From JAPLJC01 sp963697965 (lineage in GTDB: Bacteria > Desulfobacterota > Desulfobaccia > Desulfobaccales > 0-14-0-80-60-11): a stretch of DNA of 64,000 nucleotides. Below the pieces are notes generated by a model that ran no database searches, was not told the origin of the DNA, and saw only the letters and a program-made list of their open reading frames with translations. Made by a program: the position numbers and the translations under genes. Shown here one piece after another: positions 16,450 to 24,612 of the stretch; within the stretch, counting starts at the first letter, position 1, and each line of letters opens with the position of its first letter. The stretch covers positions 1,426,001-1,490,000 of the forward strand of contig OY969108.1 in NCBI GenBank assembly GCA_963697965.1, in the 5' to 3' direction.

Positions 16450-17766
16450 ATGAATAGAAAACTTTTTCTGGTAGCCTTGCTGGCCTGCCTGGCTATTACA
16501 ATTTCAGTTATCCGCTTCACTCATTCCTTGGGAATTGATTTTTATCAATATTGGGGGGTAAGTAAGGCCAAGCAGTGGAGTGTTGGCCAGTTAAAGAGTC
16601 CTGCGGCCGAGCAGGAAAAATACGCTCAGGTTCTTAATGAACAGGCAGACCATTCAGCCGATTTGCGCCTCATTATGGCCAATGAAACCCGCCGTGGACT
16701 GCAATTGCTCCAAACGCCCTTGTGCTATTCGCTCTTCACGTTATTGCCCGCCAATTACTCCTTGGCCTTCGGCGTCTTCCAGATAATCCAAGTCATGCTG
16801 TTTCTATCGGCCCTGGTACTGCTGAGCGCGGTCCATTATGGAAATTGGCTAAGGCTTCTCTCTCTGGCTCTGCTCCTGCTTATTTTCTATGAACCCGTGG
16901 CAGCCGACTTGAGGTTCGGAAATCTTAACTGCCTCTATCTCTTCGGATTGTCCCTGCTTCTCGTGTTAGCCGATGGATTTGCGTCTAAGCGTTTCCTTCG
17001 TCCAGCAATTGGCCCCGGCATCGCCTTCATGGGCCTCCTGGTCTTTTTAACTCTGTTCAAGCCAAATTGGAATCTGGTGATCTTGCTGTTTGCGGCCTAT
17101 CTTTGGGTAGTGCAAGGACCGCCTGTCTTCGCCCGTTCAGCATTAGCCGGCATGATCTTCGGGGCCTTTCTGGTGGCGCTGCCTTGCCTCCAGTTCCATT
17201 CGTGGTCGGTTTGGCAAGATTGGTACAGGTATGCCAGAACTTGGGATATCGCCAGTCTGACGGCAAGAATGCATCAGGGCAATCTCGCCCCTGTACTCTT
17301 TTTCTCGCGGATTTCGGGGTCAAGCGTAGCAAGCTCCATGGGGATAATTTCGGCATTACTTATCCTCTCAATTGTCTTGGCGCTGGCCAGGGCAGCAGGA
17401 AATAAAGGCTCGCTAGTCAAGGGTATGGCCTGGGTGGCAGGGCAATCTCTGCGCGACCCCCACCTTATTATGGCTATCGGGATTATGGCGACCTTTTTTT
17501 TATCGCCCTTGGTGTGGCTTCACTACTATACACTCTCCCTGCTCCCGGCTTTTTGGCTGCTTTCACCGAGACACCCGTGGAGGCAGGCCCACAAGGCCGC
17601 CTGGATTTCCCTCATTTTGACTTCCAATATTATCACAGGCCTTATGGAGCGGCGGTTCGGATTTAATTTCACAATAATCTATGCCAGCGCAGTCTTGGGT
17701 CTGGTTCCCCTATGGGCCGGAATCCTGGCTGCCATAGTGGTGAATGCCCGGACTGTTTCAGATTAA
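16450..17766 (+). CDS. GT87-family (DUF2029) membrane glycosyltransferase
   Basis: The 438-residue protein has about ten transmembrane helices. The N-terminal GIDFYQYWGVSKA matches the donor-binding Asp motif of GT87 enzymes. FGNLNCLYLFGLSLLL and TLFKPNWNLVILLF match the conserved GN and KP segments. LSPLVWLHYYTL late in the protein is also typical. In actinobacteria GT87 enzymes are mannosyltransferases using polyprenyl-phosphate mannose; the sugar here is unknown. It begins 56 bp after the preceding gene. No clear SD is seen. Confidence 0.75.
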   Translation: MNRKLFLVALLACLAITISVIRFTHSLGIDFYQYWGVSKAKQWSVGQLKSPAAEQEKYAQVLNEQADHSADLRLIMANETRRGLQLLQTPLCYSLFTLLPANYSLAFGVFQIIQVMLFLSALVLLSAVHYGNWLRLLSLALLLLIFYEPVAADLRFGNLNCLYLFGLSLLLVLADGFASKRFLRPAIGPGIAFMGLLVFLTLFKPNWNLVILLFAAYLWVVQGPPVFARSALAGMIFGAFLVALPCLQFHSWSVWQDWYRYARTWDIASLTARMHQGNLAPVLFFSRISGSSVASSMGIISALLILSIVLALARAAGNKGSLVKGMAWVAGQSLRDPHLIMAIGIMATFFLSPLVWLHYYTLSLLPAFWLLSPRHPWRQAHKAAWISLILTSNIITGLMERRFGFNFTIIYASAVLGLVPLWAGILAAIVVNARTVSD

Positions 17767-17935
17767 CCAGATTGCCTTTTAATAGCAAAGTATCAGGCTT
17801 AACTTGCGCAGGCTAAAGCCTGCGGCTAAAGTTAAATTCCGCCCCAGGAACTTATTGGGTTCTGATTACTAATCGCCATGGGGCCGCTCGGCAGAAGCCG
17901 CTCAGAATCAAGGGATTGCCTCCGGTTGGGTTCTC

Positions 17936-19603
17936 TTGAGCCTTAGGGGAGGGATATTGCCCGGCAAATTCTCGCTATTCAGATCCACCGTAGCTCTTGA
18001 GCCTGCCGCCGCATTGAGGCGCCGGGATATGATGACCGCCGCCGGCCTGGCGCTCCTGGTGGTGCTCCTGGGCTACGGGCGGATGGTCCCCCAGGTTTGC
18101 GGAGCCAACCATGATGACGGCATCTATGTGATCACCGCCAAGGCCCTGGCCCAGGGCCAGGGTTACCGGTTGATCGATCTGCCCGGGGCGCCGCGGCAGA
18201 CCAAATATCCCATCCTCTATCCCGCCCTGCTGGCGATGGTCTGGAAACTCTGGCCCAATTTTCCCGCTAATCTGCTGCTGATGAAGTGGCTGTCCGTGCT
18301 TTGCGGGGCCGCCACGGTGGGGCTGGCCTATCTGTTTCTGCGGCGCTTCAACTACTTCAGCGGGGGCGTGGCGCTGGCGGCAGGTCTCCTCTGCGCCACC
18401 TCCTCTTTTTTCCTCTATTTTGCCTCTCAGACGTTTTCGGAAATTCCGTTCGCCTTGCTGACCATACCGGCCCTGTGGGCCATGGAGGCCGAAATAAGAG
18501 CGCCCTCCTTTCGCCGGGGCCGCCAGTTCGGCTCGGGGGTCCTGCTGGGGCTGCCTTTCTTGTGCCGGATCATCGGAGTCGCCCTGGTGCCGGCCGGGTT
18601 GCTCATCCTCTATTATTGGCGCCGGCCTCTGCGCTGGGTAATCCTGGGCGCGGTGGTGGTCATGGTTCCCTGGATACTCTGGACGCTGCCGGGCCTGGGG
18701 GCCTGGCACCACGACCCCGTAACCGGTTACTATACCGATTATTTAGGTTGGTGGGGCAGCACCGGGCCGGCGCTGTTGGGGAAGGTGGCTGCCGGCAATC
18801 TGGTCTTTATCATCTGGTCTATCGCCAAGCTCTCCCTGGAAGGGCTGAACCAGTGGCTGACCCACGTGGCGCTCTGGCCTATCGTGGCAACCTTCCTGGG
18901 CCTGATTTCCCTGGTAGGCGTCCTTGGCCGGTTGGGCCGGGGGCAGGTCCTTCCCTTCTATCTCCTCTTTTTTTTAATGGTGGTCCTGTTGTGGCCGTGG
19001 TCGCCCTTTCGTCTGCTGGTACCCGTATTGCCCTTCGTCATTGCTTATCTGCTGGCCGGTATGCTGACCTTGTCCGGCAAACTTCCCGAGAAACTGTGGT
19101 TTCGCAGCCTGGCGGCGGGGGTGGTCTCTATCCTGGTCCTGGCCAATCTAACCTTGCTTTATCAGGACCGGGTCCTTTCCCGGCGGACCGGCTACCCTTA
19201 TGACGGATTACCCTCCCATCCCGCCTCCTGGCCGCAATACCAAGGCCTGTTTCACTGGCTAAAGGCCAACAGCAAGCCCGGGGACGTCCTGGCTGCCTGG
19301 GAAGACCCCATGCTCTACCTCTATACCGGGCGCATCTCCATACGGACCTTCGAGGCCACCCCGGCGCCCCGCTCGCTTTATGGCGAGGCGGCTCCATCCT
19401 TGGGAACGGTGGCGGACCTGGGGCGCACCCTGAGAACCTACCAGGTCAGGTATGTGGTGAAAATGCCCGTGGATACCCAAGTGGCAAAGGAAGTTAACCG
19501 GGTTCTAGATGGCTTGCAGCAGCAATACCCCGACTGGGTGAAGACGGTGTGGGTGGGCCAGGACCGGCGCTTTGCGGTCCTGGCTCTGGGTCAGGAAAAG
19601 TGA
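17936..19603 (+). CDS. GT-C glycosyltransferase, PMT/ArnT-like
   Basis: The protein of up to 555 residues has 10-12 transmembrane helices and a soluble C-terminal domain (about 420-555). The donor motif is HDDGIYVITAKALAQGQGYR followed by KYPILYPALLAMVW, a pattern common in PMT-2 family proteins. The start is unclear: the frame opens at TTG 17936, but the membrane part only begins at DMMTAAGLALL (about residue 31), and a TTG at 17957 follows GGGAGGG. It is more GC-rich than the 12.8-17.8 kb glycosyltransferases, which suggests a different origin. The acceptor is unknown. Confidence 0.78.
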   Translation: MSLRGGILPGKFSLFRSTVALEPAAALRRRDMMTAAGLALLVVLLGYGRMVPQVCGANHDDGIYVITAKALAQGQGYRLIDLPGAPRQTKYPILYPALLAMVWKLWPNFPANLLLMKWLSVLCGAATVGLAYLFLRRFNYFSGGVALAAGLLCATSSFFLYFASQTFSEIPFALLTIPALWAMEAEIRAPSFRRGRQFGSGVLLGLPFLCRIIGVALVPAGLLILYYWRRPLRWVILGAVVVMVPWILWTLPGLGAWHHDPVTGYYTDYLGWWGSTGPALLGKVAAGNLVFIIWSIAKLSLEGLNQWLTHVALWPIVATFLGLISLVGVLGRLGRGQVLPFYLLFFLMVVLLWPWSPFRLLVPVLPFVIAYLLAGMLTLSGKLPEKLWFRSLAAGVVSILVLANLTLLYQDRVLSRRTGYPYDGLPSHPASWPQYQGLFHWLKANSKPGDVLAAWEDPMLYLYTGRISIRTFEATPAPRSLYGEAAPSLGTVADLGRTLRTYQVRYVVKMPVDTQVAKEVNRVLDGLQQQYPDWVKTVWVGQDRRFAVLALGQEK

Positions 19604-19747
19604 GGCTCGGAAAGCGGCGGCCGCTCCTATCGTCTATACGTGGATCAATCTTTCTCAGGGGCATTTGCAGATCGGTCCCGTGATTCTGGCGGCGCTTTTC
19701 CTGCTCTCTCTAAGGAAGGCCAGGGCGGCTATTTCAGAGATCCCCTC

Positions 19748-20941
19748 ATGCACATGGAATGGTTAAATCAAAGACGACTCACCATTTATCCGCGGATAAT
19801 AGTCGCCATGTACATTATTCTGGGTGGCGCCCTGATCGTGGCCCCGGCATTCTGGGGACCTGGGGGCACGGATCTTTACAACCGCCCGCTGGGGGCGGAT
19901 TTTTCCCATTATTGGGTGGCATCCTCGCTTGCCTTAGCCGGACAAGCGGCCATGGTTTACGATCCCTCAAAATTTATCGCGGCCGAGGAGGCCAAGTTCA
20001 AGGTAAAATTCCCCATTCCCTGGCTATATCCGCCCACCTTTCTATTCATAGTGTTGCCCTTGGCGCTGCTCCCATATGTACCAGCGTTGATCGCCTGGCT
20101 TGCCATCACCCTTAGCGGCTATCTGGCGGTCTTGCGCCGCATCGCTCCGCACCCGGCTGCCATCTGGCTGGCTCTGGCGTTCCCCGGAACCTTTCAAAAT
20201 TTTTTCCATGGCCAAAACGGCTTTCTCTCCGCCGCGTTAATAGGCGGCGGGCTTCTGCTAGTGGACAATTTCCCACTGGCTGGCGGCTTCTTGTTAGGAC
20301 TGGCAAGTTATAAACCTCAGCTCGCGGTGTTAATTCCGTTGGCCCTGATAGCCGGGAAACGATGGAAGGCGTTGATTAGCCTGCTGGCAGCGGTATCGGT
20401 CCTGGTATTAAGCAGTTTAGTACTCTTTGGGAAGGACTTGTGGCTCCTTTTTTTTAATAATCTATCGCTTCCCATGAAACTGCTAAAAACCGGCGCCCTG
20501 CCCGTCAACAAAATGGTCACATTTTTTTCAGCCCTTTTACAATTCGGAGGGGGACTTTACCTGGCCTTATTCATTCAGGTGTGTGTCATGATTTTGGTAG
20601 CTCTGGCAATCTTCCTGGTCTGGCATCAGAACCGGCCGCTATCCAGCCGCGCTTCCGTCCTGGTTATCGGCATCTTGCTTTTTACCCCCTATCTATTTGC
20701 TTACGATCTGGCTCTTTTGGTACTGCCCCTGGCCTGGCTTGGGTGGGAAGGATATACGCAAGGATGGATGCCCGGTGAACAGGTTTTGTTGTTCCTCGGT
20801 TGGACCATGCCATTTATTACCCCAGTTTTGGCATTAATCCATCTCCAGATCGCCCCCTTGATCCTGGTGGCTATCATGATCATGGCGGTAAAGAGAAGAA
20901 TGACAGGAACATCTTTGCCGTCGGAAGCGGCAAATCCTTGA
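19748..20941 (+). CDS. GT87-family (DUF2029) membrane glycosyltransferase
   Basis: About 397 residues are encoded from ATG 19748. An ATG at 19640 would add a polar N-terminus that does not look like part of the family. The protein shows GADFSHYWVASSLALAGQAA (donor Asp motif), WLYPPTFLFIVLPLAL, FHGQNGFLSAALIGGGLLL and LASYKPQLAVLIPLALIAG, all hallmarks of bacterial GT87 proteins. It is clearly paralogous to the gene at 33509-34768 and to the fragment at 14556-14774. It is the last gene of the glycosyltransferase row and is followed by REP-like repeats and the pilus locus. Confidence 0.82.
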   Translation: MHMEWLNQRRLTIYPRIIVAMYIILGGALIVAPAFWGPGGTDLYNRPLGADFSHYWVASSLALAGQAAMVYDPSKFIAAEEAKFKVKFPIPWLYPPTFLFIVLPLALLPYVPALIAWLAITLSGYLAVLRRIAPHPAAIWLALAFPGTFQNFFHGQNGFLSAALIGGGLLLVDNFPLAGGFLLGLASYKPQLAVLIPLALIAGKRWKALISLLAAVSVLVLSSLVLFGKDLWLLFFNNLSLPMKLLKTGALPVNKMVTFFSALLQFGGGLYLALFIQVCVMILVALAIFLVWHQNRPLSSRASVLVIGILLFTPYLFAYDLALLVLPLAWLGWEGYTQGWMPGEQVLLFLGWTMPFITPVLALIHLQIAPLILVAIMIMAVKRRMTGTSLPSEAANP

Positions 20942-21020
20942 GATTGACTACCTCCAGCAAGTTTCTCCCCTTAAGCTGAATACTGATCAGGAATCCTACC
21001 CATCCTGCACGGCTAAGGAC

Positions 21021-21091
21021 TTGGTGGGCAGTGCCCACCCTACACCTACCCACCCCACAGGGCTAAGGAATCGGTGCGCCCGGGCGCACCC
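21021..21091 (+). repeat. Two REP-like palindromes
   Basis: TTGGTGGGCAGTGCCCACCC is a GGTGGGC/GCCCACC palindrome with flanking CTAC. The second (TCGGTGCGCCCGGGCGCACC) is a variant with compensating arm changes. Similar units recur at 21944, 22836 and 22961. Confidence 0.75.
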
Positions 21092-21149
21092 AACACGGCC
21101 CCCCTGCAGAGGCACCCCCCCTTCTCCATCAGTCTTTTCCGCATTCCCC

Positions 21150-21365
21150 TGGCAACAATTCATGTTTATCGAAGGCTAATACCAGGGAAACCCCGATTTA
21201 TCTTTTTCCAGCTCTGCTCCATATTAGCATCCAGTAGCAAGAAGCACCGGTAAAACCATCAGAAAAGGAGGGACTGATCAAACTTTTCGCTAACGGAACT
21301 CGAGGCAAGAAACCGGAATCGAATTCGCCCTGCTAACCTTTCAGCCACTGCGAGACACCAAGAAG
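21150..21365 (+). promoter_or_regulatory. Conserved 5' leader, class II (copy E), upstream of the Flp pilin genes
   Basis: It aligns with 1990-2206 throughout. Shared elements are TTATCGAAGGC, the core CCAGGGAAACCCCGATTTA, a hairpin with loop CCATATT, AACCATCAG, CGCTAACGGAA, GCTAACC and a final CAC motif before the SD. An in-between stretch differs in sequence but keeps spacing. The pilin SD GAAGGAGGG follows at once, so the leader could act on initiation. Confidence 0.6.
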
Positions 21366-21374
21366 GAGGGAACT

Positions 21375-21542
21375 GTGGAAAAGCTCGGAAACCTCTGCAA
21401 GGACGAATCCGGTGCCGCCGCCGTGGAGTACGCCCTGCTGTTGGCATTCATCGCGCTGGTGATCATTACCGCGGTGGCCGCCCAGGGGACAAAGGTGACT
21501 GCTTTGTACCAGATGGCCACCAACAGCTTCCCAGGCGTATAA
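21375..21542 (+). CDS. flp: Flp/Fap pilin (first copy)
   Basis: The gene starts at GTG behind GAAGGAGGG and encodes 55 residues. MEKLGNLCKDESG is the short leader. GAAAVEYALLLAFIALVII carries the Glu-Tyr pair and hydrophobic helix of Flp major pilins. The TadV-type peptidase would cut after the Gly before AAAVEY. It is short enough to be missed by standard ORF cut-offs. The second flp follows after 58 bp. Together they would form the filament of a Tad (type IVb) pilus assembled by the proteins encoded downstream. The N-terminal Cys is shared by both copies. Confidence 0.92.
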   Translation: MEKLGNLCKDESGAAAVEYALLLAFIALVIITAVAAQGTKVTALYQMATNSFPGV

Positions 21543-21600
21543 CTTGGACCTTCAAGAAATAATCCCTTCGACCCAAAAAAAAACCAAGAAGGAGAGAATC

Positions 21601-21768
21601 ATGAAAAAGCTCGTAAACTTCTGCAAGGACGAATCCGGCGCCTCGGCCGTGGAATATGGCCTGCTGGTGGCCCTGATCGCGGTGGTGATCATCAGCGCCG
21701 TGACCCTGCTGGGCTCAAACCTGAAGACCGCGTTCACCAACGTCGCCGCACAAGTTGGTGCGAGTTAA
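21601..21768 (+). CDS. flp: Flp/Fap pilin (second copy)
   Basis: The 55-residue pilin starts at the ATG behind AAGGAGAG. It reads MKKLVNFCKDESGASAVEYG, then a hydrophobic helix LLVALIAVVIISAVTLL. The Gly/Ala...Glu-Tyr processing signature is intact. About 60% of residues match the first pilin, so the pair arose by duplication. The C-terminal ends differ (TNVAAQVGAS here, YQMATNSFPGV in the first), which may give major and minor subunits. A long stem-loop follows the stop codon and probably protects or separates the pilin message. Confidence 0.93.
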   Translation: MKKLVNFCKDESGASAVEYGLLVALIAVVIISAVTLLGSNLKTAFTNVAAQVGAS

Positions 21769-21803
21769 CCTAGCCCTCTAGGGGTCTAAACACTGTAAAG
21801 GGG

Positions 21804-21844
21804 GCTGCTCAGGGAGAGGCGCTTTGGCGGCCGCCCTGAGCAGC
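21804..21844 (+). terminator. Strong stem-loop after the pilin genes
   Basis: A perfect 11-bp stem (GCTGCTCAGGG with CCCTGAGCAGC) closes a 19-nt loop. There is no U-tract, so it is more likely a message-stabilising or partial termination hairpin that favours pilin expression over the assembly genes. Confidence 0.55.
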
Positions 21845-21943
21845 AAGTTAAAAAAAGCCGTTACCCTGATCGGCGCCTGAAGCCGGTTGGGCCCATAGTC
21901 AACTGAGGGGGGCCCTGGGCCCCCCAATTCTTGCAGGAGAAGG

Positions 21944-21968
21944 AATTGGTGGGCGGTGCCCACCCTAC
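21944..21968 (+). repeat. REP-like palindrome
   Basis: AATTGGTGGGCGGTGCCCAC followed by CCTAC matches the dispersed unit at 21021. It lies just before cpaB. Confidence 0.75.
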
Positions 21969-21992
21969 AGGCACCTTAACCATGAACAGCGG

Positions 21993-22805
21993 GTGAACGA
22001 TATGGCAAACCTACCCAAGGGAATGAGTTATATGGCCGTCGCGGTGGTGGTCGGTCTGTTGGCCACCTTTGGCATTCATCGTTATGTGGTCAATAAGACC
22101 CGGGTCGTCCAGGCTCCCACCGGGATGGTGGCGGTAGCCACCGACGACATCGCCCCTGGCACCGCCATAACCGGCGGTTCCCTCAAGCTGGTCTCCTGGC
22201 CCCAGGAGCTGATTCCGCCCCAGTGCGCCTCGGCCCTAAGCCAGGTGGAGGGCCGGGTGGTCACCTTTCCCATTTCCAAAGGGGAGCCGATCCTGCTCAG
22301 CAAGCTGGCCCCGGTGGGGGCCACCGCGGGCTTGAGCAGCCTGCTGGACGAGAGCAAGAGGGCTCTGACGGTCCGGGTCGATGACGTCACCGGAGTCGCC
22401 GGCTTCCTCCATCCCCGGGACCGGGTGGACGTCCTGGCGGATATGAAGATCAAAGACGGTGAAAACTATTCCAAGGTCATTCTGCAGGGCATCATGGTCC
22501 TGAGCATCGGCCAGATCTGGCAGCAAACGGGAGATGATAAACCCACGGTGGTGAATGCCGTCACCCTGGAATTGACCCCGGAGCAGGCCGAGATCCTGAA
22601 TCTAGCCAGCAACGAAGGGAAGATTCGTCTGGCCCTGCGAAACAGCGGCAATGAGGCCACCGTAAAAACCCCCGGGGTGGCCGTCTCGAATCTGTTCACC
22701 GGCGTGATGAAACCGGCGCCGGGGCCTCCGCCCCAGAAGGAGGCGAATGCGGAGAAGAGCGTGGAGGTGATCAAAGGGTTAAAGCGCAGCAAGATCACCC
22801 TCTAA
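21993..22805 (+). CDS. cpaB: Flp pilus assembly protein CpaB/RcpC
   Basis: The 270-residue protein has one N-terminal transmembrane helix (about 13-30) and a SAF-like domain (about 40-105) with MVAVATDDIAPGTAITGGSL and FPISKGEPILLSKL. It is followed by the RcpC domain, with ALTVRVDDVTGVAGFLHPRD, VDVLADM and VTLELTPEQAEILNLASNEG. CpaB sits in the periplasm and is thought to work with the secretin. The start may be GTG 21993 or ATG 22002. No secretin gene follows it here, which is unusual since cpaC normally lies next to cpaB. Confidence 0.9.
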   Translation: MNDMANLPKGMSYMAVAVVVGLLATFGIHRYVVNKTRVVQAPTGMVAVATDDIAPGTAITGGSLKLVSWPQELIPPQCASALSQVEGRVVTFPISKGEPILLSKLAPVGATAGLSSLLDESKRALTVRVDDVTGVAGFLHPRDRVDVLADMKIKDGENYSKVILQGIMVLSIGQIWQQTGDDKPTVVNAVTLELTPEQAEILNLASNEGKIRLALRNSGNEATVKTPGVAVSNLFTGVMKPAPGPPPQKEANAEKSVEVIKGLKRSKITL

Positions 22806-22835
22806 CCTGGATGCAGTCAAGTGCGGCAATGAAGG

Positions 22836-22860
22836 AATTGGTGGGAAGCGCCCACCCTAC
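22836..22860 (+). repeat. REP-like palindrome
   Basis: AATTGGTGGGAAGCGCCCAC followed by CCTAC is another copy of the 21021 unit, between cpaB and tadZ. Confidence 0.7.
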
Positions 22861-22960
22861 AACTGTTTTCTGTTTGCTGTTTTCTGTGGTTGTTGAGGGG
22901 CCTTTGACGTTGATTTTGGTTTTCACTGGAAACAGAAAACCGAAAACCCCTTTTATCAGG

Positions 22961-22981
22961 AATTGGTGGGCAGTGCCCGCC
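22961..22981 (+). repeat. REP-like palindrome
   Basis: AATTGGTGGGCAGTGCCCGC is a degenerate copy of the same unit. Between it and the copy at 22836 lies a stretch (GGGCCTTTGAC..., AAAACCGAAAACC) that resembles 53550-53615. Confidence 0.65.
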
Positions 22982-23022
22982 TTCATGGCTAAGCGCGCTG
23001 GCCGACGCCACGGGAGTAACCG

Positions 23023-24225
23023 GTGAAGTCTGATAGCATGACCATTGCATTGCTGTTCGGGGACGGAGTCCAGCATCCGGAAATCCAGGAGGCTGTGGAA
23101 AGTCTTCCCCAACTGCATTTGTTGGATCAGACTTCCGACCCGGAGCATTATTGCAGACAGCTCAATGGCAGTGGTAGACCGGATGTGGTGCTGGTGGAGA
23201 TGGATGGGGAGAGGCAAGTGCCGCCTTGGCTGGAGCGCCTGCCCCAGGAGATGCCGCAGACCGCGGTGTTGTTGTGTTCCAATACCCTGGACCCAGAATT
23301 CCTGATCCGCCTCATGCAGGTGGGAATCAGGGAGTTTCTGCCGCTGCCCCTGGCCCCCGACGATCTGGAAGCTGCGATCAGCCGGGTGTGGCAAGCCAAA
23401 AAGCGGCAAATTCCCGAGGATCGCAGCCTGGGCAAGGTGATCGTAGTCACCGGGCACAAGGGAGGGGCGGGGGCCACCACGATGGCCGTCAACCTGGCGG
23501 TGGCCATGGCCCAGCTTACTCCTGACCCTCTGGCCCTGGTGGACCTGGGCCGGCCCTTCCCGGACGTGGCTAATTTCCTGGATTTGGAGCCCTCCTATAC
23601 TATTCTGGATCTGTGTCAGAATCTAAATGAACTCGATCAGTCATTCATCCAGCGAACGATGCAGCCTTTTGGAGATAACCTGTTTGTGCTCCATGGTTGT
23701 CCAGATTTTCGGGAGCAGGGAAACCTGGAGATCGAGTCCCTGGGGAAAATCTTCCCGGCCTTGCGCCAACTTTACAAATACACCATAGTCGACCTGAGTC
23801 ACTGGGTGGATGAGTTCCTTCTTCGGGTGATCCAGGAGGCCGACCTGGTGTTGATGCTCACCAGTCTCACCGTTCCGGATTTGCGCAACCTGAAGCAGTT
23901 GTGGCCGACGCTCCTGGAAGATCAGCGGGAGCTGCGAAAAATCAAGCTGGTGATCAACCGTTTTGATCGGAGCAACGGTTTGGAGCTGCGGGACGTGGGA
24001 CAGGTAGTGAAGCAGCAGGTGTTCGCCACCCTGGCCAGCGATTCCCAGTTAATGATGGAGGCCTTGAACCGGGGAGCGCCTTTAGGGGTCATCGGGCCGC
24101 GCTCCAAGCTATGGCGCGACCTGAGGGCCCTGGCCGAGAAGGTGAATCTGGAGATGCCGGCGGAGATGGAGCAGACCGGGGTGAGCGCCGTCGCCGAGCC
24201 CAAGCGCAAGTTCTGGTTGTTTTAG
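23023..24225 (+). CDS. tadZ: Tad pilus localisation ATPase TadZ/CpaE
   Basis: The 400-residue protein has an atypical receiver-like N-terminal domain (about 1-125; no DD pair or usual phospho-Asp). A MinD/ParA-type ATPase follows with deviant Walker A GHKGGAGATTMAVNLA, then LALVDLGRPFPDV and a Walker B-like YTIVDLSHW. CpaE/TadZ proteins mark the pilus assembly site on the membrane. The GTG at 23023 and ATG at 23038 are both possible starts. The gene is in order with cpaB and tadA, typical of Tad loci, though separated from cpaB by repeat-rich DNA. Confidence 0.88.
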   Translation: MKSDSMTIALLFGDGVQHPEIQEAVESLPQLHLLDQTSDPEHYCRQLNGSGRPDVVLVEMDGERQVPPWLERLPQEMPQTAVLLCSNTLDPEFLIRLMQVGIREFLPLPLAPDDLEAAISRVWQAKKRQIPEDRSLGKVIVVTGHKGGAGATTMAVNLAVAMAQLTPDPLALVDLGRPFPDVANFLDLEPSYTILDLCQNLNELDQSFIQRTMQPFGDNLFVLHGCPDFREQGNLEIESLGKIFPALRQLYKYTIVDLSHWVDEFLLRVIQEADLVLMLTSLTVPDLRNLKQLWPTLLEDQRELRKIKLVINRFDRSNGLELRDVGQVVKQQVFATLASDSQLMMEALNRGAPLGVIGPRSKLWRDLRALAEKVNLEMPAEMEQTGVSAVAEPKRKFWLF

Positions 24226-24297
24226 ATCGATTTTGGAAAGATAAGCCAAAGGATGTGGCATAATCTCGCGTGAGAACCTAACCCGTGGGAGTGGGCA

Positions 24298-24552
24298 ATG
24301 TCGGACAAAGATAGCAATCGGGAAATCCAGGCCGGGAAAGTCACCATCAGACTGGTGGACGGCTCTTTGGTGAGGGGCAAGATCAACCTGCATAAACATA
24401 CAGGTGAGGGCATAATCCAACGGCCGAGTGAGATGTTCACCAAGCATCAAGACCCTTTTGTGGTGGTTTTCGAGGCTACCTTTGAAGGCGTTTCCGACCG
24501 GGTGGTGTTCATCAACAAGCGCAATATCCTTTTTGTCTCGCCGGATGATTAG
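24298..24552 (+). CDS. Small uncharacterised protein in the Tad locus
   Basis: The 84-residue soluble protein lies between tadZ and tadA on the same strand. It has a beta-rich pattern: GKVTIRLVDGSLVRGKINLH, then RPSEMF and DPFVVVFEATFEGVSDRVVF ending FINKRNILFVSPDD. This resembles an SH3- or Sm-like small barrel. I do not recognise the family; a DUF6812-type assignment is possible but not certain. There are no Cys and no signal peptide, so a cytoplasmic role next to the assembly ATPase is likely. Its placement within the conserved order suggests a pilus-related or regulatory function. Confidence 0.6.
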   Translation: MSDKDSNREIQAGKVTIRLVDGSLVRGKINLHKHTGEGIIQRPSEMFTKHQDPFVVVFEATFEGVSDRVVFINKRNILFVSPDD

Positions 24553-24612
24553 GCCAGAACTAACTGCGCTGGCCCGAGCTGCATAATCTCCGTTTAGTGG
24601 AGGTGAATCTAC

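Noticed and set aside
18286..19203. Plus-strand ORF (305 codons) overlapping the 17936 glycosyltransferase in another frame
   Set aside because: Its translation is Gly/Pro/Arg/Ala-rich shadow sequence, while the other frame has clear transmembrane helices and the GT-C donor motif.
21330..21360. Cobalamin riboswitch (CAGCCACTGCGAG resembles the GCCACTG box)
   Set aside because: The other conserved boxes of the B12 aptamer are missing and the paralogous leader at 2.2 kb does not keep the GCCACTG motif.
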